Positions 9,016-16,704 are shown, counted from the stretch's first letter. The stretch is DNA of 64,000 nt from Aquicoccus porphyridii (GCF_008369105.1 NZ_VINQ01000003.1:85001-149000), one strand, 5' to 3'. Program-made: numbers and translations. Notes: generated by a model from the letters alone, not told the origin.

Positions 9016-9767
9016 ACGGACTCCCGGTCATCGGCGTCATGATCGTGCCCGTGATCATGCCCATGGTCGTGGTCGTGATCATGCCGGTAGAGCGCCAGCG
9101 CCCCATGCGTGCCGGTGCCGAACAGCGCCCGGTATTCCGGGGCCGAGCGCACCACCGCGGGCGTGCCCTGGCAACAGACATGCCCGTTGAGACAGACCAC
9201 CCTGTCACTCGCACTCATCACCACGTGCAATTCGTGGCTCACCATCACCACCGCGCAGCCCAGATCACCGCGGAGCCCCTCGATCATGCGATAGAAATCC
9301 GCCGATCCCGGCTGATCCAGCCCCTGCGTCGGCTCGTCCAGCAACAGGATCTCGGGCGCGTTCAGAATGGCACGGGCCAGCAACACCCGCTGCAACTGCC
9401 CGCCCGACAGGCCACGCAACTGCCGCTCGGCAAGATGCGCCACCCCCACCCGGCCCAGCGCCGTCTCGGCCGCATCGCGCGGCCCGCGGCGCGGCAGGTC
9501 CATGAAGCGCCGCACCGTCATCGGCAGGGTCGACTCGATACTCAGGCGCTGTGGCACATAACCGACCCGCAGCCCCGGCTTGCGCCGCACCGTGCCGCGC
9601 GATGGCGCCACCGCCCCCATCAGGGCGCGCAACAGGGTCGATTTGCCCGACCCGTTCGGCCCGACGATGGTGACGATCTCACCCGGCTCGACGGCGAAAT
9701 CCACACCGCTCAGAACCTCTGAATCACCATAGGAAACCGACAGGCCCTCGGCCGCGATCAGGCTCAT
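9012..9767 (-). CDS. znuC: Zinc ABC transporter ATP-binding protein ZnuC with His-rich tail
   Basis: A 251-residue ABC ATPase with Walker A GPNGSGKST, signature LSGGQLQRVLLARA, Walker B ILLLDEPTQGLD and a switch histidine in MVSHELHVV. It powers ZnuB. The C terminus carries a run of alternating His/Asp/Gly (HDHDHDHGHDHGHDHD), a plausible zinc-binding or sensing tail that mirrors the His-rich loop of ZnuA. The ATG at 9767 overlaps the zur stop by four bases (ATGA). The longer upstream reading frame runs through zur in another frame and is not used. Confidence 0.94.
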   Translation of the reverse strand: MSLIAAEGLSVSYGDSEVLSGVDFAVEPGEIVTIVGPNGSGKSTLLRALMGAVAPSRGTVRRKPGLRVGYVPQRLSIESTLPMTVRRFMDLPRRGPRDAAETALGRVGVAHLAERQLRGLSGGQLQRVLLARAILNAPEILLLDEPTQGLDQPGSADFYRMIEGLRGDLGCAVVMVSHELHVVMSASDRVVCLNGHVCCQGTPAVVRSAPEYRALFGTGTHGALALYRHDHDHDHGHDHGHDHDADDRESV

Positions 9768-10261
9768 GCCGCCTCCGTCCTCTGACAGTCCGGGCAAAGC
9801 CCCTCGGCCTCGATCACCATGCGTTCGACCCGGAACCCGTCCGGCCCGACATCGCCGATCATGGGCATCGGCAGATCGGCCTCGCCCACCTTGTGGCATT
9901 TGCGACAAATCAGGAAAACCGCCTCATGCGATTTGCCCGGATGGCTGCACGCGACAAAGGCGTTGAGCTTTTCGATTCGGTGCGCGAACCCGTTCTCGAC
10001 CAGGAACGACAGCGCACGATAGGCGACCGGCGGCTTGTCTCCCAACCCCTCGGCGGCGAGCCGCGCCAACACGTCATAGGCCCCCATCGCCACATGACTT
10101 TCCAGCAGGATCTCCAGCGACCTGCGCCGCACCGGGGTCATCCGCAACCCGTTTTCGGCACAGCTCTTTTCGGCCTGCGCAAGGGCGCTGGCCATACAGG
10201 CGGCGTGATCATGCGCCACAAGCCCCACGGGGGGTATTTCCGGACGATCGGTGTTTTTCAT
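9764..10261 (-). CDS. zur: Zinc uptake regulator Zur (Fur family)
   Basis: A 165-residue Fur-family repressor. It has an N-terminal winged helix (LRMTPVRRRSLEILL, then KPPVAYRALSFLVENGFAHRIE), the dimerisation-domain pair CRKC (C119, C122) and a C-terminal CPDC (C156, C159), which together form the structural zinc site. The HPGKSH segment supplies regulatory ligands. It sits at the head of znuCB and divergently from znuA, so it is assigned as Zur rather than Fur. It probably represses both directions through the palindrome at 10268-10284 when zinc is plentiful. Confidence 0.92.
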   Translation of the reverse strand: MKNTDRPEIPPVGLVAHDHAACMASALAQAEKSCAENGLRMTPVRRRSLEILLESHVAMGAYDVLARLAAEGLGDKPPVAYRALSFLVENGFAHRIEKLNAFVACSHPGKSHEAVFLICRKCHKVGEADLPMPMIGDVGPDGFRVERMVIEAEGLCPDCQRTEAA

Positions 10262-10267
10262 ATTGTT

Positions 10268-10284
10268 TTGTTATACTATTACAA
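10268..10284. promoter_or_regulatory. Candidate Zur box between zur and znuA
   Basis: TTGTTATA-C-TATTACAA is a 17-bp near-perfect palindrome (seven of eight arm positions match) starting seven bases upstream of the zur start codon and 45 bp upstream of znuA. It contains TATACT, a possible -10 element for znuA. The AT-rich centre fits Zur operators of proteobacteria. Confidence 0.7.
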
Positions 10285-10328
10285 TTAAACCGTCTACCCA
10301 ATCCACCCCTTACCAAGCGAGTCTCCGA

Positions 10329-11342
10329 ATGCTTCGATATATTGTCCCGTTGCTTCTGACCACCCTTCCCGCCGCAACCCTGTCCGCCCGGGCCGACGCC
10401 CCGCGCATCGTCACCGATCTCGCCCCGGTTCATTCGCTGATTGCACAGGTCGCGGGCGATCAGGCCGAGATCGGATTTTTCATGCGCCCCGGCGCCTCGC
10501 CCCACGGCTATGCCATGCGCCCTTCCGAGGCGCAGCTGCTGCAAGACGCCGACATCGTGATCTGGACGGGCCCCGACCTCTCGCCCGGCATGACCGAAAG
10601 CATCGCAACGCTGGCCCCGAACGCCCTTTCGCTACCCCTGCTCGACGTCCCCGGCGGCGTCAAACATGCCCGCCGCGAACGCGCCGTGTTTGTCGACTCG
10701 CATGACGATCATGACCACGACGACGATCACGGACATGATCACGCCGATGACGAGCACGGGCATGACGATGACCACGGGCACGACCACGCCGATGACGATC
10801 ACGACGACCACGACCATGGCGATAACGATCCCCATGCGTGGCTCGACCCGGAGAACGCCAAGGTCTGGCTTGGCGTCATCGCCGAAGCCCTCGCCGCGGC
10901 CAACCCCGATGCCGCCGACCTCTACCGCGCCAATGCCGCACAGGCCCGCGCACGGATCGACAACCTGCAATCCGACATCGCCGCACAGTTCGCGCCGGTG
11001 CAGGGGCGCAATTTCGTCGTTTTCCACGACGCCTATCAATATTTCGAAACCCGTTTCGGGCTGAACTCGGTCGCCGCGATCTCGCCCGCCGATGCCGCGT
11101 CCCCGGGGCCGCGCCGCCTCGCCGAGTTGCAGCAGGCACTGGGCGAACATGAAGTGGTGTGCGTCTTCTCCGAGCCGCAATTCGACCCCGGCCTCATCAC
11201 CACGCTGACCGAAGGCACATCGGTCCGCAGCGCCGTGCTCGACCCGCTGGGCCGCGACATCGAACCGGGCGCGGATTTCTACGCGGCTCTCCTGACCGAT
11301 CTGGCCGACACCATGGCCGGCTGTCTCAGCGGATCAGAATGA
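10329..11342 (+). CDS. znuA: Zinc ABC transporter substrate-binding protein ZnuA
   Basis: A 337-residue cluster A-I binding protein with an N-terminal signal peptide (LRYIVPLLLTTLPAATLSARA). Zinc ligands are visible as H59 in SPHGYAM and H169 in DPHAWLDP, with later conserved HDAYQYF. Between them lies a 45-residue His/Asp-rich flexible loop (residues 125-169, 15 histidines) containing two near-identical tandem units DDDHGHDHADD. The loop is a hallmark of ZnuA and thought to capture zinc. The ATG at 10329 fits the signal peptide; the frame is open upstream to 10251 but that extension is not signal-like. Its 3' end overlaps the convergent glycerate kinase gene by 17 bases. Confidence 0.93.
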   Translation: MLRYIVPLLLTTLPAATLSARADAPRIVTDLAPVHSLIAQVAGDQAEIGFFMRPGASPHGYAMRPSEAQLLQDADIVIWTGPDLSPGMTESIATLAPNALSLPLLDVPGGVKHARRERAVFVDSHDDHDHDDDHGHDHADDEHGHDDDHGHDHADDDHDDHDHGDNDPHAWLDPENAKVWLGVIAEALAAANPDAADLYRANAAQARARIDNLQSDIAAQFAPVQGRNFVVFHDAYQYFETRFGLNSVAAISPADAASPGPRRLAELQQALGEHEVVCVFSEPQFDPGLITTLTEGTSVRSAVLDPLGRDIEPGADFYAALLTDLADTMAGCLSGSE

Positions 11343-12588
11343 CCCGCAGGTCGTTCACATTGGTCCCGGTGGGGCCGGTGACGTAAAGATCGCCCGCGGC
11401 GGCAAAGGCACTCCACGCATCGTCGCGCGCCAGTGCCGCCGCGGGGTCCACCCCCGCCGCCCGCATCCGCGCGGCGCTGCCACCGTCGGCAAAGGCCCCG
11501 GCATTGTCCTCGCTGCCATCCACCCCGTCGGTATCGGCGGCCATCGCGGCAATGCCCTCCAGCCCCTCGATCCCCAGCGCGAGGCCAAGCAGGAACGCAC
11601 TGTTGCGCCCCCCGCGCCCGCCGTCGCCGCGCAGCGTCACCGTGGTCTCTCCACCCGAGAGAATCGCCACCGGCCGCGCAAAGGGCCGCCCCTTCAGCAC
11701 AACCTCGCGCGCAATCGCCGCGTGCACCTTCGCCACCTCCCGCGCCTCGCCCTCGATCGCATCCGACAGGATCACCGGCGTGAACCCCGCCGCCCGCGCC
11801 ACCTCGCCCGCCGCCTCAAGCGACTTTGCCGCACTCGCGATCACATGCACCTCGTCGCGCGCGAAACCCGGATCATCCGGGCGCGGCGGCTCTTCGGCCT
11901 GCTCCAGCGCCGCCCTGACCCGCTCGGGCAGGTCGATCCCGAAATCGCGCATTGCCGCCAGCGCCGCCGCGCGCCCACCCTCACCGGGAACCGTCGGCCC
12001 GCTCGCCACCTGCGCCGGGTCATCGCCCGGCACATCCGACACGATGAGGCTCACCACCCGCGCCGGATGTGCCGCCTGCGCCAACCGTCCGCCCTTCACC
12101 CGGCTCAACATCCGGCGCAGCGCGTTCATCGCCCCGATCGGCGCCCCGCTGGCCAGCAATATCTCGTTGAGCGCCACCTCGTCCGCCAGGTCCAGCCCAG
12201 GCGCGGGCCCGGCCAGCAAGGCCGACCCACCCCCGGTGATCAGCGCGATCACGAGGTCATCCTCGGTCAATCCCTCAACCGCCGCGAACAAGGCATCGGT
12301 CGCCGCAAGCCCGGCCGCATCCGGCACCGGGTGCGACGCCTCCACGACCCGGATGCCCCGCGTCGGCACGCCGAACCCGTAGCGGGTGACCACCACCCCC
12401 TCCAACGGCCCGTCCCACAGGTCTTCCAGCGCCGCCGCCATCTGCGCCGCGCCCTTGCCCGCGCCCACGACAACCACCCGCCCGCGCGGCCGCGCAGGCA
12501 GGAACGGGCGCATCGCCGCGCCCGGCTCGGCCGCGCGCACCGCGGCCTCGAACATCTCTTGCAAAAGCTGACGATCCTGATCGCGCAT
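11326..12588 (-). CDS. Glycerate 2-kinase (MOFRL / DUF4147 family)
   Basis: The 420-residue protein has the two-domain layout of type II glycerate kinases: an N-terminal DUF4147 domain with VVVGAGKGAAQMAAAL and ITGGGSALL, and a C-terminal MOFRL domain with ILSGGETTVT, NSAFLLGLAL and DTDGVDGSEDNAGAF. These enzymes phosphorylate D-glycerate to 2-phosphoglycerate. The start at 12588 is chosen because GGAGGA (complement of 12595-12600) lies six bases upstream; the in-frame ATG at 12594 would abut that site. The gene is convergent with znuA and overlaps its stop. Confidence 0.9.
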   Translation of the reverse strand: MRDQDRQLLQEMFEAAVRAAEPGAAMRPFLPARPRGRVVVVGAGKGAAQMAAALEDLWDGPLEGVVVTRYGFGVPTRGIRVVEASHPVPDAAGLAATDALFAAVEGLTEDDLVIALITGGGSALLAGPAPGLDLADEVALNEILLASGAPIGAMNALRRMLSRVKGGRLAQAAHPARVVSLIVSDVPGDDPAQVASGPTVPGEGGRAAALAAMRDFGIDLPERVRAALEQAEEPPRPDDPGFARDEVHVIASAAKSLEAAGEVARAAGFTPVILSDAIEGEAREVAKVHAAIAREVVLKGRPFARPVAILSGGETTVTLRGDGGRGGRNSAFLLGLALGIEGLEGIAAMAADTDGVDGSEDNAGAFADGGSAARMRAAGVDPAAALARDDAWSAFAAAGDLYVTGPTGTNVNDLRVILIR

Positions 12589-12812
12589 GGGCATCCTCCG
12601 CGCGCTCAGCTTCATCCGGCCAATCGCGAAAGACCAGCCCAAAATTCACCCCGAATTCGCCACCGCACCCGGCGAGGCGGGGCAGCGACGGCGTTTCAGA
12701 CACGCCTTGAACCGCCAACACCCTGACCACGCCGGGCGCGCTCAGGATACTGGCGATACCTCATGCAACAGGCAGCGCCGCAACACGTCAGGTCATCATA
12801 TGCCCGGCTTCG

Positions 12813-13130
12813 TCACGTTCCGTCGGAGGATGACAGCGCGGCAACCCCCAGGAGCGCCGCCACACCGAGCGCCGCTGCGCCGGGTTGGGCGCCCAGCCCG
12901 GCGTTCATGGTGCTGGCCAAAACACAGCGGCGCACCAGCTTCCCACTCGCCGTTTCCTCAGGGACGCGGCAATGATAGGTCCGCCCATTGCTACCCACCA
13001 CGGTCACGGGATAGGCGCTCGATCCGCTCTGGCCCACCACGGTCGTGGCCGTGATCAGTTGTGCCGAGGCAACCTGCGTCATCGCGCAGAGCCCGAAAAT
13101 CGAAGCAAGCAGGGGTTTGAAGAATGTCAT
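12813..13130 (-). CDS. Small secreted protein, paralogue A
   Basis: A 105-residue protein not assigned to a family. Residues 1-23 form a signal peptide ending VASA. The mature part has YPVTVVGSNGRTYHC and RRCVL (two cysteines that could form a disulfide), followed by an Ala/Gly/Leu-rich C-terminal stretch (ALGVAALLGVAAL) that could be a membrane segment, ending SSSDGT. It is clearly paralogous, without gaps, to the protein encoded at 13352-13669. GGAG lies before the start. Function is unknown; envelope location is inferred from the signal peptide. Confidence 0.7.
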   Translation of the reverse strand: MTFFKPLLASIFGLCAMTQVASAQLITATTVVGQSGSSAYPVTVVGSNGRTYHCRVPEETASGKLVRRCVLASTMNAGLGAQPGAAALGVAALLGVAALSSSDGT

Positions 13131-13351
13131 AATGCTAACTCCTGTAAATTGTTACGATGCCCAAGTATGCCACGGCCTGAAACCAACCGGTGAGCAAAAA
13201 AGACTCCAAAGCCCCAAACAGGCCATTTCCCGCCACCATGCACCGGATCAGAACGCCGCAACCGCGCAAATCTCTCGCATAAGCTGACGATCCCGATCGC
13301 ATATGACCCCTTCGCGGGCGCAACGACCGGAATCAACAGATCAGATGCCGA

Positions 13352-13669
13352 TCACGTCCCGTCCGACGAGGCCACCGCCAACACGCCCAGAAGCACCGCC
13401 GCCCCAGCCAGCGGACCGGCCTGCGCCCCAAAATCACCGCCACCGCCGCTCGTAGCGGACACACAGCGGCGCACCTGCCGCCCGCCCATGGTTTCCACGT
13501 TGGCCTGACAATTATAGAGCTGCCCGTCACTGCCCTGAACCGTCACCGGGTAATCGCCCGTTCCGCCCTCGCTCACGACAGCCGTCGCCGTGACTTGCTG
13601 AGCCGAGACAACCTGCGTCATCATCAGAAAGCCCGCGCAGGATGCGAGCAGAGGTTTGAGAATTTTCAT
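13352..13669 (-). CDS. Small secreted protein, paralogue B
   Basis: A 105-residue protein, the same length as its neighbour, sharing the KPLLAS signal region, MTQV.SAQ cleavage region, YPVTV.GS.G core, RRCV and the terminal SSDGT. The two line up without gaps at roughly half identity by eye. AAGGAG sits eight bases before the ATG at 13669. Upstream in-frame sequence to 14143 is open but has no family resemblance and overlaps the tpa promoter. The pair looks like a recent tandem duplication of an envelope protein of unknown role. Confidence 0.7.
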   Translation of the reverse strand: MKILKPLLASCAGFLMMTQVVSAQQVTATAVVSEGGTGDYPVTVQGSDGQLYNCQANVETMGGRQVRRCVSATSGGGGDFGAQAGPLAGAAVLLGVLAVASSDGT

Positions 13670-14009
13670 GTCATGATCTCCTTCAATCACCAATGAATAC
13701 CACCCTGCCACGACCCCGCCCCACCTCCAGACCCAATTCCGCAATACGCGCAAACCGGCCAAATGCTGCCATTTGGGCGCAAATCGCGCCCTGATTCTCG
13801 GCGGATACCTGCCGCCCGCACGGGCCTGCCCTTGCGCCCAACTCGGCGCTTGGCGCGCGCACGCCCTCCGGCATGCACCGGCTGGATCTATAGATTCGCC
13901 CCCTCTGGCCCTATCGACTCGTGTTGAAATGGGTCTGTGATATGATCCGAACCCACAGTTCCCGCCGCGCCCGGATTCCCGGGCGCGCCCCAGTTTTCGG
14001 AGACACATC
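13670..14009. other. Intergenic region between paralogue B and tpa
   Basis: 340 bases without a supported gene; it must hold the divergent promoters. Visible elements are a 10-bp palindrome ATCTATAGAT at 13886-13895 and a strong hairpin in the tpa leader (13966-13987, listed separately). No convincing full sigma-70 promoter was identified. Confidence 0.5.
13966..13987 (+). promoter_or_regulatory. Stem-loop in tpa 5' leader
   Basis: CGCGCCCGG-ATTC-CCGGGCGCG is a perfect 9-bp stem with a 4-base loop ending 22 bases before the tpa start and about 11 bases before its GGAGA site. There is no U-run, so it is not a classical terminator. It may modulate mRNA stability or translation. Confidence 0.45.
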
Positions 14010-15404
14010 ATGGACGGAACCCTCAGCCAGAACGATATTTCCCACGTGGTGGACGCCGACCGCGCCCATGTGTGGCACCACCTGATCCAGCATAAACCGT
14101 TCGAGACCGGCGAACCACGCGTCATCATCGAAGGCCGCGGCATGCGCGTCTGGGATCAGAACGGCAAGGAATTCCTCGATGCGGTCTCGGGCGGCGTGTG
14201 GACAGTCAACGTGGGCTATGGCCGCGAATCCATCGCCAACGCCGTGCGCGACCAGTTGATCAAGCTCAACTATTTCGCAGGCTCCGCCGGATCGGTCCCC
14301 GGCGCGCTCTTTTCCGAGAAACTGATCTCGAAGATGCCGGGCATGACCCGGGTCTACTTCACCAACTCCGGCTCCGAGGCGAACGAGAAGGCGTTCAAGA
14401 TGATCCGCCAGATCGCCCATAAACGCCATGGCGGCAAGAAGACCAAGATCCTCTACCGCGACCGCGACTACCACGGCGGCACCATCGGCACGATGTCGGC
14501 GGGCGGCCAGGACGAGCGCAACATTCAATACGGCCCCTTCGTTCCCGATTTCATCCGCGTGCCGCATTGCATGGAATACCGCGCGCAACAGGGCTGGAAC
14601 CCCGAATCGGAAAGCTATGGCGAATGGGCCGCGAACCAGATCGAAGAGGTGATCCTGCGCGAAGGCCCCGACACCGTGGGCGGGCTCTGCCTCGAACCCG
14701 TGACCGCCGGCGGCGGCGTCATCACGCCCCCCGAAGGCTACTGGCCCCGCGTGCAGGAGATCTGCCGCAAATATGACATCCTCCTGCATATCGACGAGGT
14801 CGTCTGCGGCGTCGGGCGCACCGGCACCCACTGGTTCGGCTATCAGCATTACGGGATCGAGCCCGATTTCGTGACCATGGCCAAGGGCGTGGCCTCGGGC
14901 TATGCCGCCATCGCCTGCTGCGTCACCACCGAACGGGTGTTCGAGATGTTCAAGGACGATGCCGACGATCCGATGAACTATTTCCGCGACATCTCGACCT
15001 TCGGCGGCTGCACCGCGGGCCCCGCCGCCGCGCTCGAAAACATGCGCATCATCGAGGATGAGGGCCTGCTCGAAAACACCACCGCGATGGGCGAGCGGAT
15101 GATGGGCAACCTCGAGGCGCTGATGGAGAAACACCGCGTGGTGGGCGACGTGCGTGGCAAGGGTCTGTTCCTCGGTGCCGAACTGGTATCCGACCGCGCC
15201 ACCAAGGAACCGGTGAGCGAGAAACAGGTGGGCCAGGTCCTGGCCGAATGCGGCGCACAGGGCGTGATCATCGGCTCCACCAACCGCTCGATGCGCGGGT
15301 TCAACAACACGCTTTATTTCTCGCCCGCGCTGATCGCCACGCCCGACGATATCGACCAGATCACCGAGGCCGTGGACACCGCGCTGACCCGCGTCTTCGG
15401 CTGA
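14010..15404 (+). CDS. tpa: Taurine--pyruvate aminotransferase
   Basis: A 464-residue class III PLP aminotransferase. The PLP lysine is K292 in FVTMAKGVASGYAA; STFGGCTAGPAAALENM and HIDEVVCGVGRTG are the usual cofactor motifs. The opening ADRAHVWHHLIQHKPFE and overall sequence closely resemble taurine:pyruvate aminotransferases of marine alphaproteobacteria, which convert taurine plus pyruvate to sulfoacetaldehyde and alanine. Sulfoacetaldehyde acetyltransferase (xsc) and taurine transport genes are not in the window, so the substrate rests on sequence similarity. GGAGA precedes the ATG by seven bases. Confidence 0.85.
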   Translation: MDGTLSQNDISHVVDADRAHVWHHLIQHKPFETGEPRVIIEGRGMRVWDQNGKEFLDAVSGGVWTVNVGYGRESIANAVRDQLIKLNYFAGSAGSVPGALFSEKLISKMPGMTRVYFTNSGSEANEKAFKMIRQIAHKRHGGKKTKILYRDRDYHGGTIGTMSAGGQDERNIQYGPFVPDFIRVPHCMEYRAQQGWNPESESYGEWAANQIEEVILREGPDTVGGLCLEPVTAGGGVITPPEGYWPRVQEICRKYDILLHIDEVVCGVGRTGTHWFGYQHYGIEPDFVTMAKGVASGYAAIACCVTTERVFEMFKDDADDPMNYFRDISTFGGCTAGPAAALENMRIIEDEGLLENTTAMGERMMGNLEALMEKHRVVGDVRGKGLFLGAELVSDRATKEPVSEKQVGQVLAECGAQGVIIGSTNRSMRGFNNTLYFSPALIATPDDIDQITEAVDTALTRVFG

Positions 15405-15469
15405 CCCGCAGTTTCACGCCGTGCGTTCCCGCGCGGCGTGCCAGCCCTGAAGCGCCGTCGGCGCTCTCC

Positions 15470-15490
15470 ACTATTTTGCCAAGAAAGAGA
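15470..15490 (+). repeat. Dispersed GTATTT/CAAGATGAA intergenic element, copy b
   Basis: ACTATTTTGCCAAGAAAGA, forming the left flank of the 23-bp inverted repeat; copy c (minus, 15522-15546, GAGTATTTGGACCAAGAAAG) forms the right flank. Confidence 0.55.
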
Positions 15491-15533
15491 CCCGTGCCCG
15501 GAATTCACTCCCGGGCACGGGTCTCTTTCTTGG
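15479..15533. repeat. Perfect 23-bp inverted repeat, 9-base loop
   Basis: Left arm 15479-15501 begins CCAAGAAAGAGACCC. Right arm 15511-15533 is its exact reverse complement. The loop is AATTCACTC. The outer arms merge with two oppositely oriented copies (b and c) of the dispersed GTATTT/CAAGA element. It may act as a bidirectional terminator, although no long U-run follows. Confidence 0.85.
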
Positions 15534-15546
15534 TCCAAATACTCAT
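15522..15546 (-). repeat. Dispersed GTATTT/CAAGATGAA intergenic element, copy c
   Basis: On the minus strand GATGAGTATTTGGACCAAGA continuing AAGAG. It faces copy b, and the two together build the long inverted repeat. Confidence 0.55.
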
Positions 15547-15590
15547 CTGCAACGATCCGGGACATCGAACACCGGATCATGTCGCGCAAA

Positions 15591-15637
15591 GCCGCCCGGG
15601 CAAACGGGGTGGGTGGGCGGGCGTTTGCCCGGGCGGC
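15591..15637. repeat. 16-bp hairpin with a G-quadruplex motif in the loop
   Basis: Left arm GCCGCCCGGGCAAACG (15591-15606) and right arm CGTTTGCCCGGGCGGC (15622-15637) are exact complements. The loop together with its flanking bases reads GGGGTGGGTGGGCGGG (15606-15621), four G-runs with single-base spacers. Loop bases 15608-15614 (GGTGGGT) could also pair with ACCCACC at 15639-15645 as a pseudoknot. Confidence 0.85.
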
Positions 15638-15705
15638 GACCCACCGGACGGGCGATTCATTTATTTTCTCTTCACATTTGCCGCGCTGCGGCGGTGCACG
15701 CCTGA

Positions 15706-15734
15706 CAGCCGGGCAGCAGCCGCATATCACCCCC
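15706..15734 (+). repeat. CAGCCGGGCAGCAGCCG repeat, copy 1
   Basis: CAGCCGGGCAGCAGCCG then CATA and TCACCCCC, beyond the hairpin array. GTTAACC occurs twice close by (15758 and 15779). Confidence 0.55.
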
Positions 15735-15791
15735 GGCCCATGCGCCCTCGCCCCGGCGTTAACCACGCGGGACGCCCGGTTAACCGGACAG

Positions 15792-16652
15792 TCACTCCGC
15801 CGCGAGCCGGTCCTCGCGATTGCCGATAGCACTGATCTCGGCGACGACCCCGCGCATCAGCCGACGGAAGGCATCGAAATTGCCATTGGGGCGGATCGAC
15901 TGCTCGTTCATATAGAGCGAACGGTCGATCTCGATCTGGACCGCATGTTGGCACCGTGCCGGGCGGCCATAGGTCTGGGTGATGTAAGCCCCTGCAAACG
16001 GGGCATTTCTTACCACCGCCAATCCCGCCGCGGCAAACGCCGCCTCGACCCGCTCGACCACCTCGCCCGAGGCCGAGGCCCCGAACCGGTCGCCGACCAC
16101 CACCTCGGGGCGTCGCCGCACACCACGGGCAATCGAGTCGAGCGCCTCATGCGGCATCGAGTGACAATCGATGAGAATCGCCTCCCCGAAAAGCCCATGC
16201 GCCTCGTTAAGCTGGCGTTGAAGAACCTGGTGATAGGGTCGCCAATACGTGTCGATCCGCCACCGCGCCTCGCTCAGGGGCAGCTTGCCGCGATAGATCG
16301 CCTTGCCATTGGCCACCACCCTCGGGATCACCCCCAGTCCCGAGGCAATTCTCGGGTTGTGCCCGATCTTCGGCACGCCTTCGATCAGCGCCGGGTCCAA
16401 CTCCTCCGGACCGCGATTGAGATCGATAAAGGCGCGCGGCGCCCCGGCCCGCAGAAGCGGGGCGCCGAATTGCGGTGCACAATCAAAGAGCTGATCGACA
16501 AAGGCATCTTCCGAGGTCCGGATCGACCGCGCATCCAGAACCGTGCGCCGCAGGAAAGCCCAAGGGTAATCCCGCCCCGAATGGGGCGAGGCAAACACCA
16601 CCGACGTCGTCCGGCGTTCGGGGTAAACGAGATCGTAGGCAACCTTTGGCAT
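15792..16652 (-). CDS. N-formylglutamate amidohydrolase family protein (copy 1)
   Basis: A 286-residue member of the FGase family, which hydrolyses N-formyl-L-glutamate to glutamate and formate in histidine degradation. Visible motifs are FASPHSGRDYP (metal-binding His), the FIDLNRGPEELD segment, and LIDCHSMPH. The ATG at 16652 follows a strong GGAGG five bases upstream; an in-frame ATG at 16682 is ignored. No other hut genes are adjacent, so its physiological substrate could be another N-acyl amino acid. A second family member lies at 54779-55537. The 3' end faces the hairpin array. Confidence 0.87.
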   Translation of the reverse strand: MPKVAYDLVYPERRTTSVVFASPHSGRDYPWAFLRRTVLDARSIRTSEDAFVDQLFDCAPQFGAPLLRAGAPRAFIDLNRGPEELDPALIEGVPKIGHNPRIASGLGVIPRVVANGKAIYRGKLPLSEARWRIDTYWRPYHQVLQRQLNEAHGLFGEAILIDCHSMPHEALDSIARGVRRRPEVVVGDRFGASASGEVVERVEAAFAAAGLAVVRNAPFAGAYITQTYGRPARCQHAVQIEIDRSLYMNEQSIRPNGNFDAFRRLMRGVVAEISAIGNREDRLAAE

Positions 16653-16704
16653 CGGCCCTCCTGATAGCTTATCATTACGCAATCGAATGGGTTTTCAAAA
16701 GCCC

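Larger units (their letters stand above)
15405..15791. other. Intergenic hairpin array between convergent genes
   Basis: 387 bases with no gene, between the convergent tpa and N-formylglutamate amidohydrolase genes. Five consecutive stem-loops occupy 15415-15637: CACGCCG/CGGCGTG (15415-15440), AGCGCC-GTC-GGCGCT (15451-15465), a 23-bp perfect repeat (15479-15533), GATCCGG/CCGGATC (15554-15578) and a 16-bp perfect stem with a G-quadruplex loop (15591-15637). Downstream are a repeat copy (15706-15722) and two GTTAACC sequences. See findings. Confidence 0.75.

Noticed and set aside
10251..10328. Earlier ATG for ZnuA
   Set aside because: It would include the Zur palindrome in the coding sequence and displace the signal peptide from the N terminus.
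13911..15134. A 407-residue minus-strand open frame
   Set aside because: It lies opposite tpa, whose protein has full aminotransferase motifs.
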